Source of the DNA: Brettanomyces bruxellensis
Lineage: Eukaryota; Ascomycota; Pichiomycetes; Pichiales; Pichiaceae
Assembly (NCBI RefSeq): GCF_011074885.1
Contig: NC_054688.1
Coordinates: 1,240,001-1,304,000, forward strand
DNA: 64,000 nt
Direction of reading: 5' to 3'
Under the pieces are notes generated by a model that saw only the letters and a list, made by a program, of their open reading frames with translations, searched no databases and was not told the origin of the DNA. A program made the translations under genes and the position numbers. The first letter of the stretch is position 1; every line of letters starts with the position of its first letter. This document shows, in pieces, positions 46,497 to 58,400 of the stretch.

Positions 46497-48671
46497 TCAC
46501 TCCTCTCCAACTATGCGATCCCCAACTCTCATGTACCTGTAACCAACATTCTCAACATCGATATTCACCCCAAAATATACTTTTCCCTTCTGTTTTCGCT
46601 CCTTTGAAAGCTCAACAAGCAACGACGAATCACGTGACCCCCTATCAGACACTGTAATCATGTAGCATCTGTCACATTTGCATCTTTTCTTGAGCACAAC
46701 TCCGCTGTCCATGTCTGTTAGAACGGACAACTTATCCTCAATGTAAGGATGTGCCGAATCGACAACAATGTTGGCTCTGAACCTTGAAATGAGAGAATCA
46801 TCTTTCGAAACCTGTCGCATACTTCTCTCATTTACTAGTAAGAAAGCGGTTTTATTCTGCATCTGCTTCTCGGTAACAAACTCAGCCAAAGTGCAGCCTA
46901 TGTTCATGACATCACTGAAAAACTTGACCATCTTTCTTTCTGAAATCGCTATGAAATCTCCCATCTGCTTGGTTTTGTACCTCCGGATGTTGGTACTGAC
47001 CCAAAGCTTATTACCGCCTCTTTTATCTCTCACATAAAGCATATGCTTTAGTGGATCCACACGACAATCTAAAAGTGCCATTCTGGGATTATTCTTTAGC
47101 AAAAGAGGCTTTTGCGTCAGCAAATCGAGAAGCACAAAGCTGCGATCGAACTCGAAACCGTGCTTGGTCAATTTCCATTTTCGGCCTTCCGGTATTCGAT
47201 AACCTGGACACGATTTTATTGGATATACCGTCAAGCTTTTAACTACAAGTTCGTGCTTTTCTCCTGGATTTCCCTCCTCAATGTTTAAATTGCTCTCTTT
47301 AAGATACTCCGTGATGAATTTAACTAGTGTATTAATCTCTGAGATCATAGTCATCGCACCAAAGCTCACTCTTATCACACCGGTTGGTTTTCCATCGATT
47401 ATATCCAATATATCACCGCACTTGTGCCCTTTTTCGTAGTCTTGCCTTATATCCTCATTTGTGCGATCGAGAAACTTTTGAATTCCGCCTATATTGCATA
47501 ATGTTCCCGTTCTTAACGAAATATTTCGAGCTGAGGCAAGCTTCCCAAAGCCATAATACCCAATCGGGTCTCCTGCTGGCGACAAAAGCGAAAATGCAAT
47601 AATAGGGCCGTGTTTGGCATCTGGCCAATCATAAATCTGCAGCATTCTGCGCCCAGTGTTGCCATATTTCAGCTGCTTCAACTTGCAAATGGCGTATTTT
47701 CTGATTTCATCCGTGTGCAAACGAATGCTGTTAAAAGACCCGAAAATCTGATAATGCGAATCAATCGCCACGGACAATTCCAAAATCGCATGGATCGGAA
47801 TCGTTCCGTCTTCTAGGCTTTGATGCAATTGCTTACTCCGGCGGCAAAACGGCTCCTCAATCGTGAGAGCATCAATTGTGCCTCCACCAAAGTATCTTCT
47901 TTTTTCAACGAGCTGTTTTGCAGTCGAACGCCTTAAAATGAGCGCTCCTATATCTGGCATTCCAAAAATCTTGTAGAATGACATCACCACAAAGTCTGGC
48001 GAGCTGTTTGCATCACTTAAGTCGGGAGGATCGGATGTTGACAATGCAGAGGCATCATAAAGTGTGTAGCAATGATCCAATCGCCTTCTAAACTCCTTAC
48101 ACCAGCCAAGAGGAAACTTCTGGCCGTTGAAATTCGACTGTCCTGTCCACGAGACAAAGTTAAGTGCTGGATATTTGCCATCTTTGTCTTCAACTGGCTC
48201 AAAACTGGATATATCGTCAAAAGTTGCGTATTTGGCGGCTAAAGTTCGCAACCCAATCAACGAAGTGTGACAGTTAATGTTGTAATAGTAGTTGAATGAA
48301 TTTTCTGCGGCATCCTGGATAAGGGAGGCAGCAATCTTTATTGCGTGTGTTGCATTTAGAGAAAAGACAATGTCATATTCCGCCGGATCGGCGTGAAATA
48401 TGCTTAAAATCTTGTATCTGGTTTCCTCGACAAGACTGGCAGTATCGCGTGATGCTAAAGATAGGGAGTGCGGATTTGCAAGAAGCGTTTTGGATAATGC
48501 CTCATGAATTTTGTCTAATGTGAGTGATGAGTACACAGTTGTTCCAGCATGATCTAGATATGTTTGATTGGCCAAATTGGGGTAGTACTTCTCTCTTATC
48601 TCTGAAACTGGTAGCGGGTAGAACTCAGAAACAGTCATTCCGATTAGTTGGGCAGGCAACAATACACTCAA
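46497..48671 (-). CDS. HXB: Molybdenum cofactor sulfurase (HxB/MOCOS)
   Basis: The 724-residue protein has an N-terminal NifS-like cysteine-desulfurase domain: TYLDHAGTTVYSS, the PLP lysine Lys234 in SFYKIFG, and the persulfide Cys392 in LRTGTLCNIGG, followed by DIIDGKPTGVIRVSFGAMT. C-terminal MOSC_N and MOSC domains follow: SLTVYPIKSCPGYRIPEG (about 480), then RFRANIVVDSA and KKRCKCDRCYMI. The enzyme adds the terminal sulfur ligand to Moco of xanthine dehydrogenase and aldehyde oxidase-type enzymes; nitrate reductase does not need it. S. cerevisiae has neither. The second ATG at 48638 is an alternative start. All key residues look intact. Confidence 0.9.
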   Translation of the reverse strand: MSVLLPAQLIGMTVSEFYPLPVSEIREKYYPNLANQTYLDHAGTTVYSSLTLDKIHEALSKTLLANPHSLSLASRDTASLVEETRYKILSIFHADPAEYDIVFSLNATHAIKIAASLIQDAAENSFNYYYNINCHTSLIGLRTLAAKYATFDDISSFEPVEDKDGKYPALNFVSWTGQSNFNGQKFPLGWCKEFRRRLDHCYTLYDASALSTSDPPDLSDANSSPDFVVMSFYKIFGMPDIGALILRRSTAKQLVEKRRYFGGGTIDALTIEEPFCRRSKQLHQSLEDGTIPIHAILELSVAIDSHYQIFGSFNSIRLHTDEIRKYAICKLKQLKYGNTGRRMLQIYDWPDAKHGPIIAFSLLSPAGDPIGYYGFGKLASARNISLRTGTLCNIGGIQKFLDRTNEDIRQDYEKGHKCGDILDIIDGKPTGVIRVSFGAMTMISEINTLVKFITEYLKESNLNIEEGNPGEKHELVVKSLTVYPIKSCPGYRIPEGRKWKLTKHGFEFDRSFVLLDLLTQKPLLLKNNPRMALLDCRVDPLKHMLYVRDKRGGNKLWVSTNIRRYKTKQMGDFIAISERKMVKFFSDVMNIGCTLAEFVTEKQMQNKTAFLLVNERSMRQVSKDDSLISRFRANIVVDSAHPYIEDKLSVLTDMDSGVVLKKRCKCDRCYMITVSDRGSRDSSLLVELSKERKQKGKVYFGVNIDVENVGYRYMRVGDRIVGEE

Positions 48672-50024
48672 AAAAAGGGTGCTTTGGGATCGTGAAATAC
48701 TGTAAGTGGGTAATCAATGAAAAATAAAGATGAGGGGAATTGAAGCATATTTATACTTTCAGGGAAAGCGATGTGCGGACCAATCAAAAAGTCCGCATGC
48801 ATGAATCAGGGTGTGGAGAAAAAATATCCCTATCAAAAAAGCGAGCTGATAAGGAAGGCCGATCGGAAGGCCGGGGATATTTTCCCAAAAGGGAACAACA
48901 CAAGGCGACAGGAAACGGGCGGCACAATTTGGGATTGTGGTATTTTTACTGTTGGGATAAGGGAGCAAATTTATTTTGGAAATATTGACGAAGATGCCTA
49001 TGGCTTACGTGTATAAATAAAAGTTACTTGCAGTTTTTTTTAAAAGGGCATCATATCGCACTGCCTTGCTCAGGCCAACAGTTTCGGCCTAGTCCGAGAT
49101 TTTCATAGTAATACTATTTGGGCTTTCTTATACTCTTTGGGTTGTAACTTAACTAGGTGTCGTTAATGCTGTACATTGTGCTATTTGCATCTTTATACTT
49201 TGGAGAGCTGCTCATATCAACAAACTTGGGTTTAAGTCTAGTTTATTCAATTTCGGAAACAACGTTTATGGAAAATTTAAAGAATATTAAGAAGCCTAAA
49301 TAACATGCTTAAAATGTGTGACCTACATTTGAAAGGATATTTATTCTCACAATTACAGTGTATATCGAGTATATGAAAGCAGTGTAAAGCAGGCAAGTTC
49401 TGAATTTCCTGAATTCTAAATCTTTTGAAACTGATGACATCTTTTGATGATAAGAGTGTCTTTTCTATGATTGTTTGAAAGCATGGATATCTTATTGATT
49501 TACCAGAATAAGGAATGCTTTAGAAAGTAGAAACTAAGCAAATTTATCCATCAGACCAAGTTACAAGGCTGATGATTAATCCTTATGTAACTTGAAGAAT
49601 TAGTGGAGAGTCGGCATCTTCCAAATCCGGAAATATACAAGCCAATGGACAACAAAAAGGCTTGCATTCTTGAGCTATAATTACACGTAGATACACCAAA
49701 CTTATTCTATTGCCAGAAACTTTATATTTTCATCAGTCAGCAAGATTATTGCACTATGTTATAGGATCACGGAGGAAGTGTGGATGTATGTAATTGGAGG
49801 TAGGTACAGCATCCTTACACACTCAAGTGAGGCGAATTTTTCAGGCATACGAAAGTGCGAATTTTCCACTCGTTCAATTTCCAATTTTTTTTTATTTTTT
49901 TAACACGCATCAAAAATGGTACGAGGTGCCCTGGCACATAGAGATCAATTAAATAGTCAAGTACTGTTTAAGGAATACCACACAAAACAGCAGGTTGGAG
50001 TAAGGAAGAAGCGGATTATTGAGA
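48672..50024. other. Divergent intergenic region between Moco sulfurase and SEC63
   Basis: About 1.35 kb. On the sulfurase side are an inverted repeat (48774-48797) and a GC-rich GGCCGATCGGAAGGCCGG stretch (48858-48875). The rest is AT-rich. Two TGATGA-type motifs (49432-49452) resemble C boxes, but no closing stem or D box at the right spacing was found. Overlapping ORFs at 48740-49016 are rejected. Confidence 0.5.
48774..48797. promoter_or_regulatory. Inverted repeat TGCGGAC/GTCCGCA upstream of Moco sulfurase
   Basis: TGCGGAC (48774-48780) and GTCCGCA (48791-48797) are perfect inverted copies around a 10-bp AT-rich spacer, about 105 bp upstream of the ATG. CGG and CCG half-sites facing each other are the usual shape of Zn2Cys6 activator targets; the regulator is unknown. 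Confidence 0.4.
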
Positions 50025-51937
50025 ATGTCAAGCGCCAACTACGACTATGACGAGAATTCGCAAACTTGGCCATATTTTGCACTGACGGGAATACTGGTGC
50101 CACTTATCCCAGCAACAATCTCGTTATTGAAAGATCAGATTGCCAAAAAGGAGGAAAGCAACGACAAATTTAAGAGCGTCGAGTGGTTTGAGTCTTACAA
50201 CAAAGAAGATGTGCAGAAGCTAAGGAAGAGGAAGGTGAGATCAGGGGCATTTTTCAGCAAGAAGTTCGTGTTTGTTGCAGCAGGCTGGGTGTTGGTGGGC
50301 CTACTGGCATACCTAATAAGGAACATAGACGTTGCCGTTTCGGGAACAAACTTCGACCCCTGGAAGATCTTGCAGATCAGCGAGCGGGCTACAACAAGAG
50401 AGATCCGCTCGGCCTACCGGAAGCTCTCTGTGAAGTACCATCCGGATAAAGTCGACACGTCGGAAATGAGCCAAAAGGAGATAGATGCGGTCGATGCTGC
50501 TTACGTGATGATCAACAAGGCCTACAAGGCATTGACGGACGATGCTGTGAAGGAGAATTTCCTCAAATACGGAAATCCCGATGGACCCGGCGAAGTTACG
50601 CATGGAATTGCTCTCCCCAAATTCCTCATTGAGGGTCGCAGCTCGCCATTTCTCGTTGCAATCTACATTTTGCTCATTGCAGTCATTCTCCCACTTGGGG
50701 TGGGCAAATGGTGGTCGGGTGTCAAGGCCCACACGAGGCAGGGGATCTATTCGGATACTGCATCCGGCTTTCTTGAGCATATGCTAAATTTCGACCCGGC
50801 AAACCTCGTCCAGGTGAAAGATATCTTGAAACTAGTGTCCGAGGCGCGCGAATACCGCGATATCGACCACGCCCTTACACCAGAGCGTGTGTACGATCTC
50901 CTGTTGTTGCAGTTGGCCCGCCGGAAGCCCGAGAACCCGGCGGACGAGTTGCTAAAACTCAAAGTTGTAGCCGAGACTCCGCGTTTGTTACTCAGTTTTT
51001 TGCAAATTGCGTCTGCATTTCGGAATACAGATGTCTGCTATGCGATCGTTGATGCACACAGATGCCTGATCCAGGCACTGGACATCGAGGATGACCGGAA
51101 AATGCACAAGTACCGGCAGATTTTGCAGCTTCCGGGTGTTGATTTGGCCAATTTGGACACAGAAGGTGCACCAGGCATGTTTACGCTTGGCAAGTTGTTG
51201 AAGAAGCCAACTGAGGACCCGGCCAAGTTTTTGGGTGTGGGAGATAACTCCGCAAAAGTGCTCGACTATGCATCGAAGATTCCGCTTATCGAACCTCTAG
51301 ATTGCAAGTTCAAAGTCCCCGGAGTGGACTACATTCCACCCAGCTCGCATGTTCACATCGATTTGCGGTTTGTGGTGAAGTCTGCAGCCCACAAGTCGAA
51401 GCCGGAAATCAGTAAGTTGTCGAAAGAGCAAGTTAGAACGAGACTCGAGGAACCAAACACTCTGGAAGCACTAAGAAACCCGTACCAGATCGTGTTCGAC
51501 CAACCGGCAATAGCAATGGATTACGTGCCACCATATTTCCCAGACACCAAGTACTTCAGCGAGAATTGTGGCTGGGTTGCATTCTTGATCATCCAGAAAG
51601 ACGGAAGAATAGGTGACTCACCGGGAATGGTGAGAAGAGTCGATCTTTCGAATCTAGAGCTTACTCAGGAGCAGTTCATGAGTTCCGATGCAAAGGTGTC
51701 TGTCTTCAAGCTGCCGATGACGGCTCCTACGCCTGCCAAAGAGGGCAACTTCCAGTTTAGGCTTGTGCTCAAGAACTTGGCCTTTTTCGGAAGTGACATC
51801 GAGATTCCTCTCGTGATGAAAGTCGAGACTAAGCCCGAGGAGGCTGCCACAGACGATGCTTACGGAATAGAGCCGCCTTCGGAAGATAGTTTGGCGGGGG
51901 CAATGGCACAGCTTAGAGGTGATGAAGTGAAGCAGAT

Positions 51938-52007
<70 letters not shown>

Positions 52008-52055
52008 TGGACGGATATGGATACAGATACTGAGGAGGAGGATGGGAAGAAATAG
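50025..52055 (+). CDS. SEC63: Sec63, ER translocon J-domain protein
   Basis: The 676-residue protein starts at the ATG 50025. Order: lumen-facing N-terminus, two hydrophobic segments (about 18-35 and 83-102), a J domain (about 112-180) with the HPD motif in VKYHPDK, a third membrane segment (LVAIYILLIAVILPLGVG, about 208-226), then the cytosolic Sec63/Brl domain. The C-terminus is acidic, with a pure Glu-Ser repeat (11 copies) and TDMDTDTEEEDGKK, the tail that binds Sec62 in yeast. Sec63 recruits Kar2 for post-translational import. The tail repeat is encoded by a perfect hexanucleotide microsatellite. Confidence 0.93.
51939..52007 (+). repeat. (GAGAGT)11 microsatellite encoding a Glu-Ser tail in SEC63
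   Basis: Sixty-nine bases of uninterrupted GAGAGT, in frame, give Glu-Ser x11 plus Glu. Length changes by 6 bp keep the frame. Confidence 0.92.
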
Positions 52056-52870
<815 letters not shown>

Positions 52871-54685
52871 TCATTCTCCCTTCTTCCTCAATATCCGCTT
52901 CGCGTAATCAATCAACTGCGTGTTTCCCTCGGTAGTGACAAAAAACCGCCTGTGGGACTTGTCCTTCCACAAAATAACACCTATCTCCTCACCGTAGTCC
53001 ATGAGCTTCTCAAACTCGAAGTCATTGGCAAAATCCTTGTACAAGTACCCGTTGGTAGCCTCAATTCGGTCTAGCTCCAACTGCCAGAGCTTGATCTGGT
53101 CCACGACTGTGGGAGGGAGGATTTCGAACTTCAGCTGGTCGGCAGCGTAGGTGTTGCCGATGGAATTCTCGAATTCAAGCTTCTTGGCGTATTTTTCCTC
53201 TGCTTTTTTCACCATCCCCGGGTGTGCGTGGGTCTCCAAGTAGTTGATGATCTGATCGGCGGTGATTCCATTGATCAGGGCCCTGCGAATGGACTCCCGG
53301 GTGACAATGCCGGTGACCATGTTGGCAAAACGGGTCTTCAGGTGCACGAACAAGTTCAAGATGGCGATCTGGAGCGGCGAGGACGTGTAGCAGTATATTT
53401 TGAAGTTTGTCTCGATGATCACAGACCCTTCAACCCTGGTTTGGTCGGCCTCGGTCGCCGGGTTGGCAATCTGATCGTTTAAAGCGGCACTTGCAGTCTT
53501 GAAGTTGGTCTGCTCGGAGGTCAACGACGTGGCTAGACGCGTCGGGTAGAATATCTTGCCCTTTCCGCCGGAAGCAGCATCCCGCGGGTAGTATAGAAGC
53601 CCGTAATCGATCAGATCCTCAAGCATGATGAGCTGGGTGTCGCTTAGCATCCCGATCGGGTAACCCTCTCCGAGCTCGAGCGATCCCAACATGAAGATGA
53701 AGTTGAGAACGTCCACCGGGTTCATCATGAGCTTCTCGGACATCTTCAAGTACTGGAGGAGGAGGGTCCAGATTTGCGAGTTGATGGTCTGGAGAAGAAA
53801 CTGGAACCCGCTTTTCGTGATCAGAAGAGACTTGAGCTCCTCCCCTGAAGGTGGAGTCAGCTTCCCGTCTATGTAATGATCGTCGACTACAAAATCCTCG
53901 TCTGCATCTGCCCCGGAAGAGCTGTTTTCTCTCCTCTGGCGGTCGGACGGCAGCTCCATCAACCCGCTGTACCGAAGCAACGTCAGCACGCCTATGCTGG
54001 GGTACTCGGCGATCTCCGAGCCAACCATGAAGTGCAAGATGTTCTCCCACTTCGACAAGCAGTACGAGTCCAGGAACTCCACTGTGATCTTCGCGTTGTC
54101 GTCGCTGAACAGTGCATTGAGGTTTTTCTGCGTGCTTTCGGTGCTTTTGTTGTCTTTTGAGCTTTTCAGGCCCTTCCTTCCGCTCTCTTTCGCCTCAGAC
54201 TCCTCGATCGTCTCCGTGATCTTCTCATTTGGATCCAACTGCCTGCCGGCCCGAAATCCAGTGAGTGCATCCCTGAAACTCTGCCTGAAGATCGGGTTCA
54301 ACTGCACAAACACTATGACGGCGATCTTGCCTGTTTTCGGGTGCTTGAGCTTCTTCCTGATCTCCTTGAGGAGATTGAGTGCTTTGAGCCGCTTGATGGA
54401 CTCGTTCTGGTATATCTTGCTTGGGTTTCGCCTGTGTGTAGTGCCTGAAGCCTTTTTGTGCCGGATCCACCTATTGAGGTCCAAAAACGGGATTGCCGTC
54501 TCCTGGAATAGAAGGGTCATGATGTAGAACTTGGCGAGTGCAGGGAGCAACCTGAATACTGCCAAACATGTTTCTGGCGATTTGTAGAGTTGTGCATGGA
54601 CAGTTTCGGGGAGATTGTCCAAGTACTCGTTGATGCTTGACTTGAAGAGGTCTGAGGAGGAGGGTTGGGTCAGAGGGGATTGCAT
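52871..54685 (-). CDS. TFB2: TFIIH core subunit Tfb2 (p52)
   Basis: The 604-residue protein shows the p52 blocks LLPALAKFYIMTLLFQETAI (about 47-66), FRQSFRDALTG and the long helical centre FLLQTINSQIWTLLLQYLKM. It also has the C-terminal SSPLQIAILNLFVHLKTRFA and the dimerisation end DQIKLWQLELDRIEATNGYL plus WKDKSHRRFFVTTEGN. Tfb2 anchors the Ssl2/XPB translocase and pairs with Tfb5 in TFIIH for transcription and nucleotide excision repair. It is longer than S. cerevisiae Tfb2 (513), with Ser/Glu-rich inserts near residues 160-200 and 255-280. Confidence 0.93.
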   Translation of the reverse strand: MQSPLTQPSSSDLFKSSINEYLDNLPETVHAQLYKSPETCLAVFRLLPALAKFYIMTLLFQETAIPFLDLNRWIRHKKASGTTHRRNPSKIYQNESIKRLKALNLLKEIRKKLKHPKTGKIAVIVFVQLNPIFRQSFRDALTGFRAGRQLDPNEKITETIEESEAKESGRKGLKSSKDNKSTESTQKNLNALFSDDNAKITVEFLDSYCLSKWENILHFMVGSEIAEYPSIGVLTLLRYSGLMELPSDRQRRENSSSGADADEDFVVDDHYIDGKLTPPSGEELKSLLITKSGFQFLLQTINSQIWTLLLQYLKMSEKLMMNPVDVLNFIFMLGSLELGEGYPIGMLSDTQLIMLEDLIDYGLLYYPRDAASGGKGKIFYPTRLATSLTSEQTNFKTASAALNDQIANPATEADQTRVEGSVIIETNFKIYCYTSSPLQIAILNLFVHLKTRFANMVTGIVTRESIRRALINGITADQIINYLETHAHPGMVKKAEEKYAKKLEFENSIGNTYAADQLKFEILPPTVVDQIKLWQLELDRIEATNGYLYKDFANDFEFEKLMDYGEEIGVILWKDKSHRRFFVTTEGNTQLIDYAKRILRKKGE

Positions 54686-55429
54686 GGGAGGGGAGATTAA
54701 GAGGAATGGAAATGATCTGTATGAGTGAGTGAAGTTATAAACAATCGATGAATGTCAATGAAGTGAGCTTGATAGACTAAATCAATGAAGTGAGCTTGAT
54801 AGAATAAATCAATGAATAAATCAATGAAGTGAGCTTTGTGAACAAAGCAATGGGTAAATCAGTAAGTTAGGTCCACCTGAATAAATCAAGCTTGATAGAC
54901 TAAATAACTCAACGAACAAATCAGTGAGAAGTGTGTCCGGTGAACAGATCAATAAATAAATCAGTTAATAAAGTCAGCTTGAATAAATCGATAAATAACC
55001 TAATGAATTAAGTTCACTTGAGAGAGTAGATGAGGCAGTGATAACCAAATCAACCAGATAGGTTAAATCAAGAAATGATATTAAGAAATGATATTAAGAA
55101 ATGATATTAAGAAATGATATTAAGTCAATGATATTGAGTCAATGATACTAAGTCAATGACATTAAATCACAAATTACAATGACCAGAGACAAAATCTGGA
55201 AGCCATTCAACTTAGGGTCATCTTAGCGAAACCTCTCAGAATTGAGATTCCGGCGTAGGTTTCTAGAGCAAAATATTTTCTCTATTTTTTTCATCTTATA
55301 AATTTTTCATATTGATTTCTAATTTCTTGATTTGTTTGATACTTCTAGTTTCTTTGATACTTTGATACTTTGATACAGAGAAGCTGAAAAGATAGACTAG
55401 GCAGAGGACAGATTAAGAACAATTTAAGC
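54686..55429. other. Divergent intergenic region between TFB2 and RET1 with 13-bp repeats
   Basis: AT-rich, made largely of imperfect repeats around CAATGAAGTGAGCTTGATAG (54760-54900) and a 13-bp tandem repeat (55071-55161). A GATACTTTGATACTTTGATA stretch sits at 55353-55374. No gene was seen. Confidence 0.65.
55071..55161. repeat. 13-bp tandem repeat, seven copies
   Basis: Four exact AGAAATGATATTA units (55071, 55084, 55097, 55110) are followed by three diverged AGTCAATGATATT-type units. Confidence 0.88.
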
Positions 55430-58400
55430 ATGACGAGCAAAAATGAGGCTATGGACGAACTGCTGAAGCCAATGTACAAAGGGAAAGCGTTGACAGACCC
55501 AATCAACACGGCAAAAGACAAGTGGAATTTGGTGCCGGCATTCTTGAAAGTGAAGGGACTCGTGAAGCAGCACTTGGACTCGTACAACTACTTCGTGGAC
55601 GTGGACTTGAAGAAAATCGTCAAGGCAAACGAGATGGTGGTGTCGGACGTGGACCCGAGCTTCTACCTGAAGTACCTGGACATCCGGGTGGGATACAAGA
55701 GCAACGGGGACCGGGAGAAGCCGGAGGTGGTGCTGCCGCCGCACGAGTGCCGGCTCCGGGACCTGACGTACAGTGCTCCGATCTACGTGGACGTGGAGTA
55801 CACGCGGGGGCGGAAGATCATCATCCACCGGGACTTGGAGATCGGCCGGATGCCCATCATGCTCCGGTCGAACAAGTGCATCTTGCACGGGCGCAGCGAG
55901 GCGGAGATGGCGTACCTGAACGAGTGCCCGTTGGACCCGGGCGGGTACTTTGTGGTGAACGGCACGGAGAAGGTGATCTTGGTCCAGGAGCAGTTGAGTA
56001 AGAACCGGATTATCGTGGAGACGGACCGCAAAAAGGGCATCGTGCAGGCGTCGGTGACGTCGTCGACGCACGAGCGCAAGTCCAAGACGTACGTGGTGGC
56101 CAAGAAGGGCCGGATCTACCTGAAGCACAACTCGATCAGCGAGGAGGTGCCGATCGTGGTGGTTTTGAAGGCGGCGGGCGTGGTGAGCGACATGGAGATC
56201 ATGCAGCTGGTGTGCGGGGACGACTCGGCGTACCAGGACCTGTTCGCGGAGAACTTCGAGGCGGCGTCGCGGCTCGGGGTGTTCACGCAGCGGCAGGCGT
56301 TGGAGTTCATCGGGCGGCGGGTGAAGACCGTGCGGCGGATGAATGCCCCGCGGTTGAGTGTGCTCCAGGAGGGGCTCGAGGCCGTGGCCACGACGATCTG
56401 TGCCCACCTGACAGTGGCGCGGCGGGACTTCCGGCAGAAGGCCGTGTACATCGCTACGATGACCCGGCGGGTGGTGATGGCGATGCAGAACCCGAAGCTC
56501 GTGGATGACAGGGACTACGCGGGCAACAAGAGGCTCGAGTTGGCCGGCCAGTTGCTCTCGTTGCTGTTCGAGGACCTCTTCAAGAAGTTCAACAACGACT
56601 TCAAGGCCAACTTGGACAAGATTTTGCGGCGGCCGAGCCGGGCGTCCGAGTTCGACGCCTTGCTGCACATCAACATCCACTCCAACAACGTCACCATGGG
56701 GCTCAACCGGGCCATCTCGACGGGCAACTGGTCCTTGAAGCGGTTCAAGATGGAGCGGGCCGGCGTGACCCACGTGTTGAGCCGGCTCTCGTACATTGCA
56801 GCGTTGGGCATGATGACCCGGATCAGCTCGCAGTTCGAGAAGTCGCGGAAAGTCAGCGGGCCGAGGTCCTTGCAGCCCTCGCAGTTCGGCATGTTGTGCC
56901 CCGCGGACACGCCCGAAGGTGCATCGTGCGGCTTGGTGAAGAACTTGGCCCTCATGACGCACATCACCACGGACAGCGAGGAGGAGCCGATCCGCCGGGC
57001 CTGCTTCATGCTCGGGGCCCAGGACATCGGCCAGGCGGACTCCCGAGCCCTCCACGCCCGCGGCAGCTTCGGCATCTACCTCAACGGCACCATGATCGCC
57101 GTCACCCGGTACCCGGGGGCCTTCGTGCGCCGTTTCCGGCTGCTGCGTCGCTCCGGGCGGCTCGACGCCTTCGTGTCCATCCACACCGACTTGCAGCAGG
57201 CTGCCGTGCACCTGGCCTCCGACGGCGGTCGAATCTGCCGGCCCCTGATCATCGTCGACCGCGGTGTGTCCCGGGTGACCGCCCGGCACCTCGCCTTGCT
57301 CCGAGACGGCCGCTGGGGCTTCGACGATTTCCTCCGCCGCGGCCTCGTCGAGTACCTCGACGTCAACGAGGAGAACGACGCCCTCATCGCGTTGTACGAG
57401 CGGGACATCGGCCAGCTCACCACGCACCTCGAGATCGAGCCGTTCACCGTCTTGGGGGCAGTCGCAGGCCTCATCCCGTACCCTCACCACAACCAATCGC
57501 CCCGGAACACGTACCAGTGTGCCATGGGCAAGCAGGCCATCGGGGCCATCGCGTACAACCAGTTCCGGCGTATCGACACGCTCCTCTACTTGCTCTGCTA
57601 CCCGGAGCAGCCGCTGGTTCGAACCCGGACCATAGAGCTTGTCAAGTACAATCGGCTGCCGGCAGGCCACAATGCCACCGTGGCCGTGATGTCGTACTCG
57701 GGTTACGATATTGAGGACGCGTTGCTGTTGAACCGGGCGTCGATCGACCGCGGGTTCGGACGCTGCCAGACGTTGCGGAAGAACACCGCCTTGTTGAAGC
57801 GGTACCCGAACCACACCAAGGACATTGTGGGGGGAATGCGGTTGGACGGTTCCGGCCGGCCGATCTACCAGCATTCGGCATTGGGGGGAGACGGGTTGGC
57901 GGAGGTGGGGTCGATGGTGCAGAGTGGGCAGGTGATAGTGAACAAATGCGTTCCGACCGGGCCGACGGGGCCAGGAGGACCAAGTGGAGGTGGAAATTCC
58001 ACCAATCCGAGCGGGCGAGGCCCAGGAGGAGGTAGAAATGGACAGAGTAGAGAAAGAGAAAGTGCCACCTCCTCCTTCCAGGAATCTCCCCTCGTCTACC
58101 GCGGCCCCGTCCCCTCATACGTGGACCAGGTCATGCTCACCGTCGGAGACAACGACCAGGCACTAATCAAAGTGCTCCTCCGGCAAACCAGGCGCCCCGA
58201 GTTGGGCGACAAGTTCTCGTCCAGGCACGGCCAGAAAGGTGTGTGTGGAATGATCATCAAGCAGGAAGACATGCCGTTCAGCGACCAGGGCATCTGCCCA
58301 GACATGATCATGAACCCGCACGGGTTCCCCTCGCGGATGACCGTCGGAAAGATGATGGAACTCGTGTCGGGCAAGGCCGGCGTGCTCCGGGGCACCTTCG

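Noticed and set aside
49420..49580. Possible C/D box snoRNA near TGATGA motifs
   Set aside because: No correctly spaced D box and no terminal stem could be found by eye.
57612..57625. tRNA B-box-like GGTTCGAACCC
   Set aside because: It is in frame within RET1 coding sequence, with no A box or acceptor stem around it. No other B-box-like match in the window had a T-arm stem.
55424..57874. 816-codon open frame on the minus strand inside RET1
   Set aside because: It lies wholly antisense to a strongly conserved Pol III subunit. The translation is His/Arg/Val/Gln-rich with no domain, as expected from GC-rich third positions on the opposite strand.
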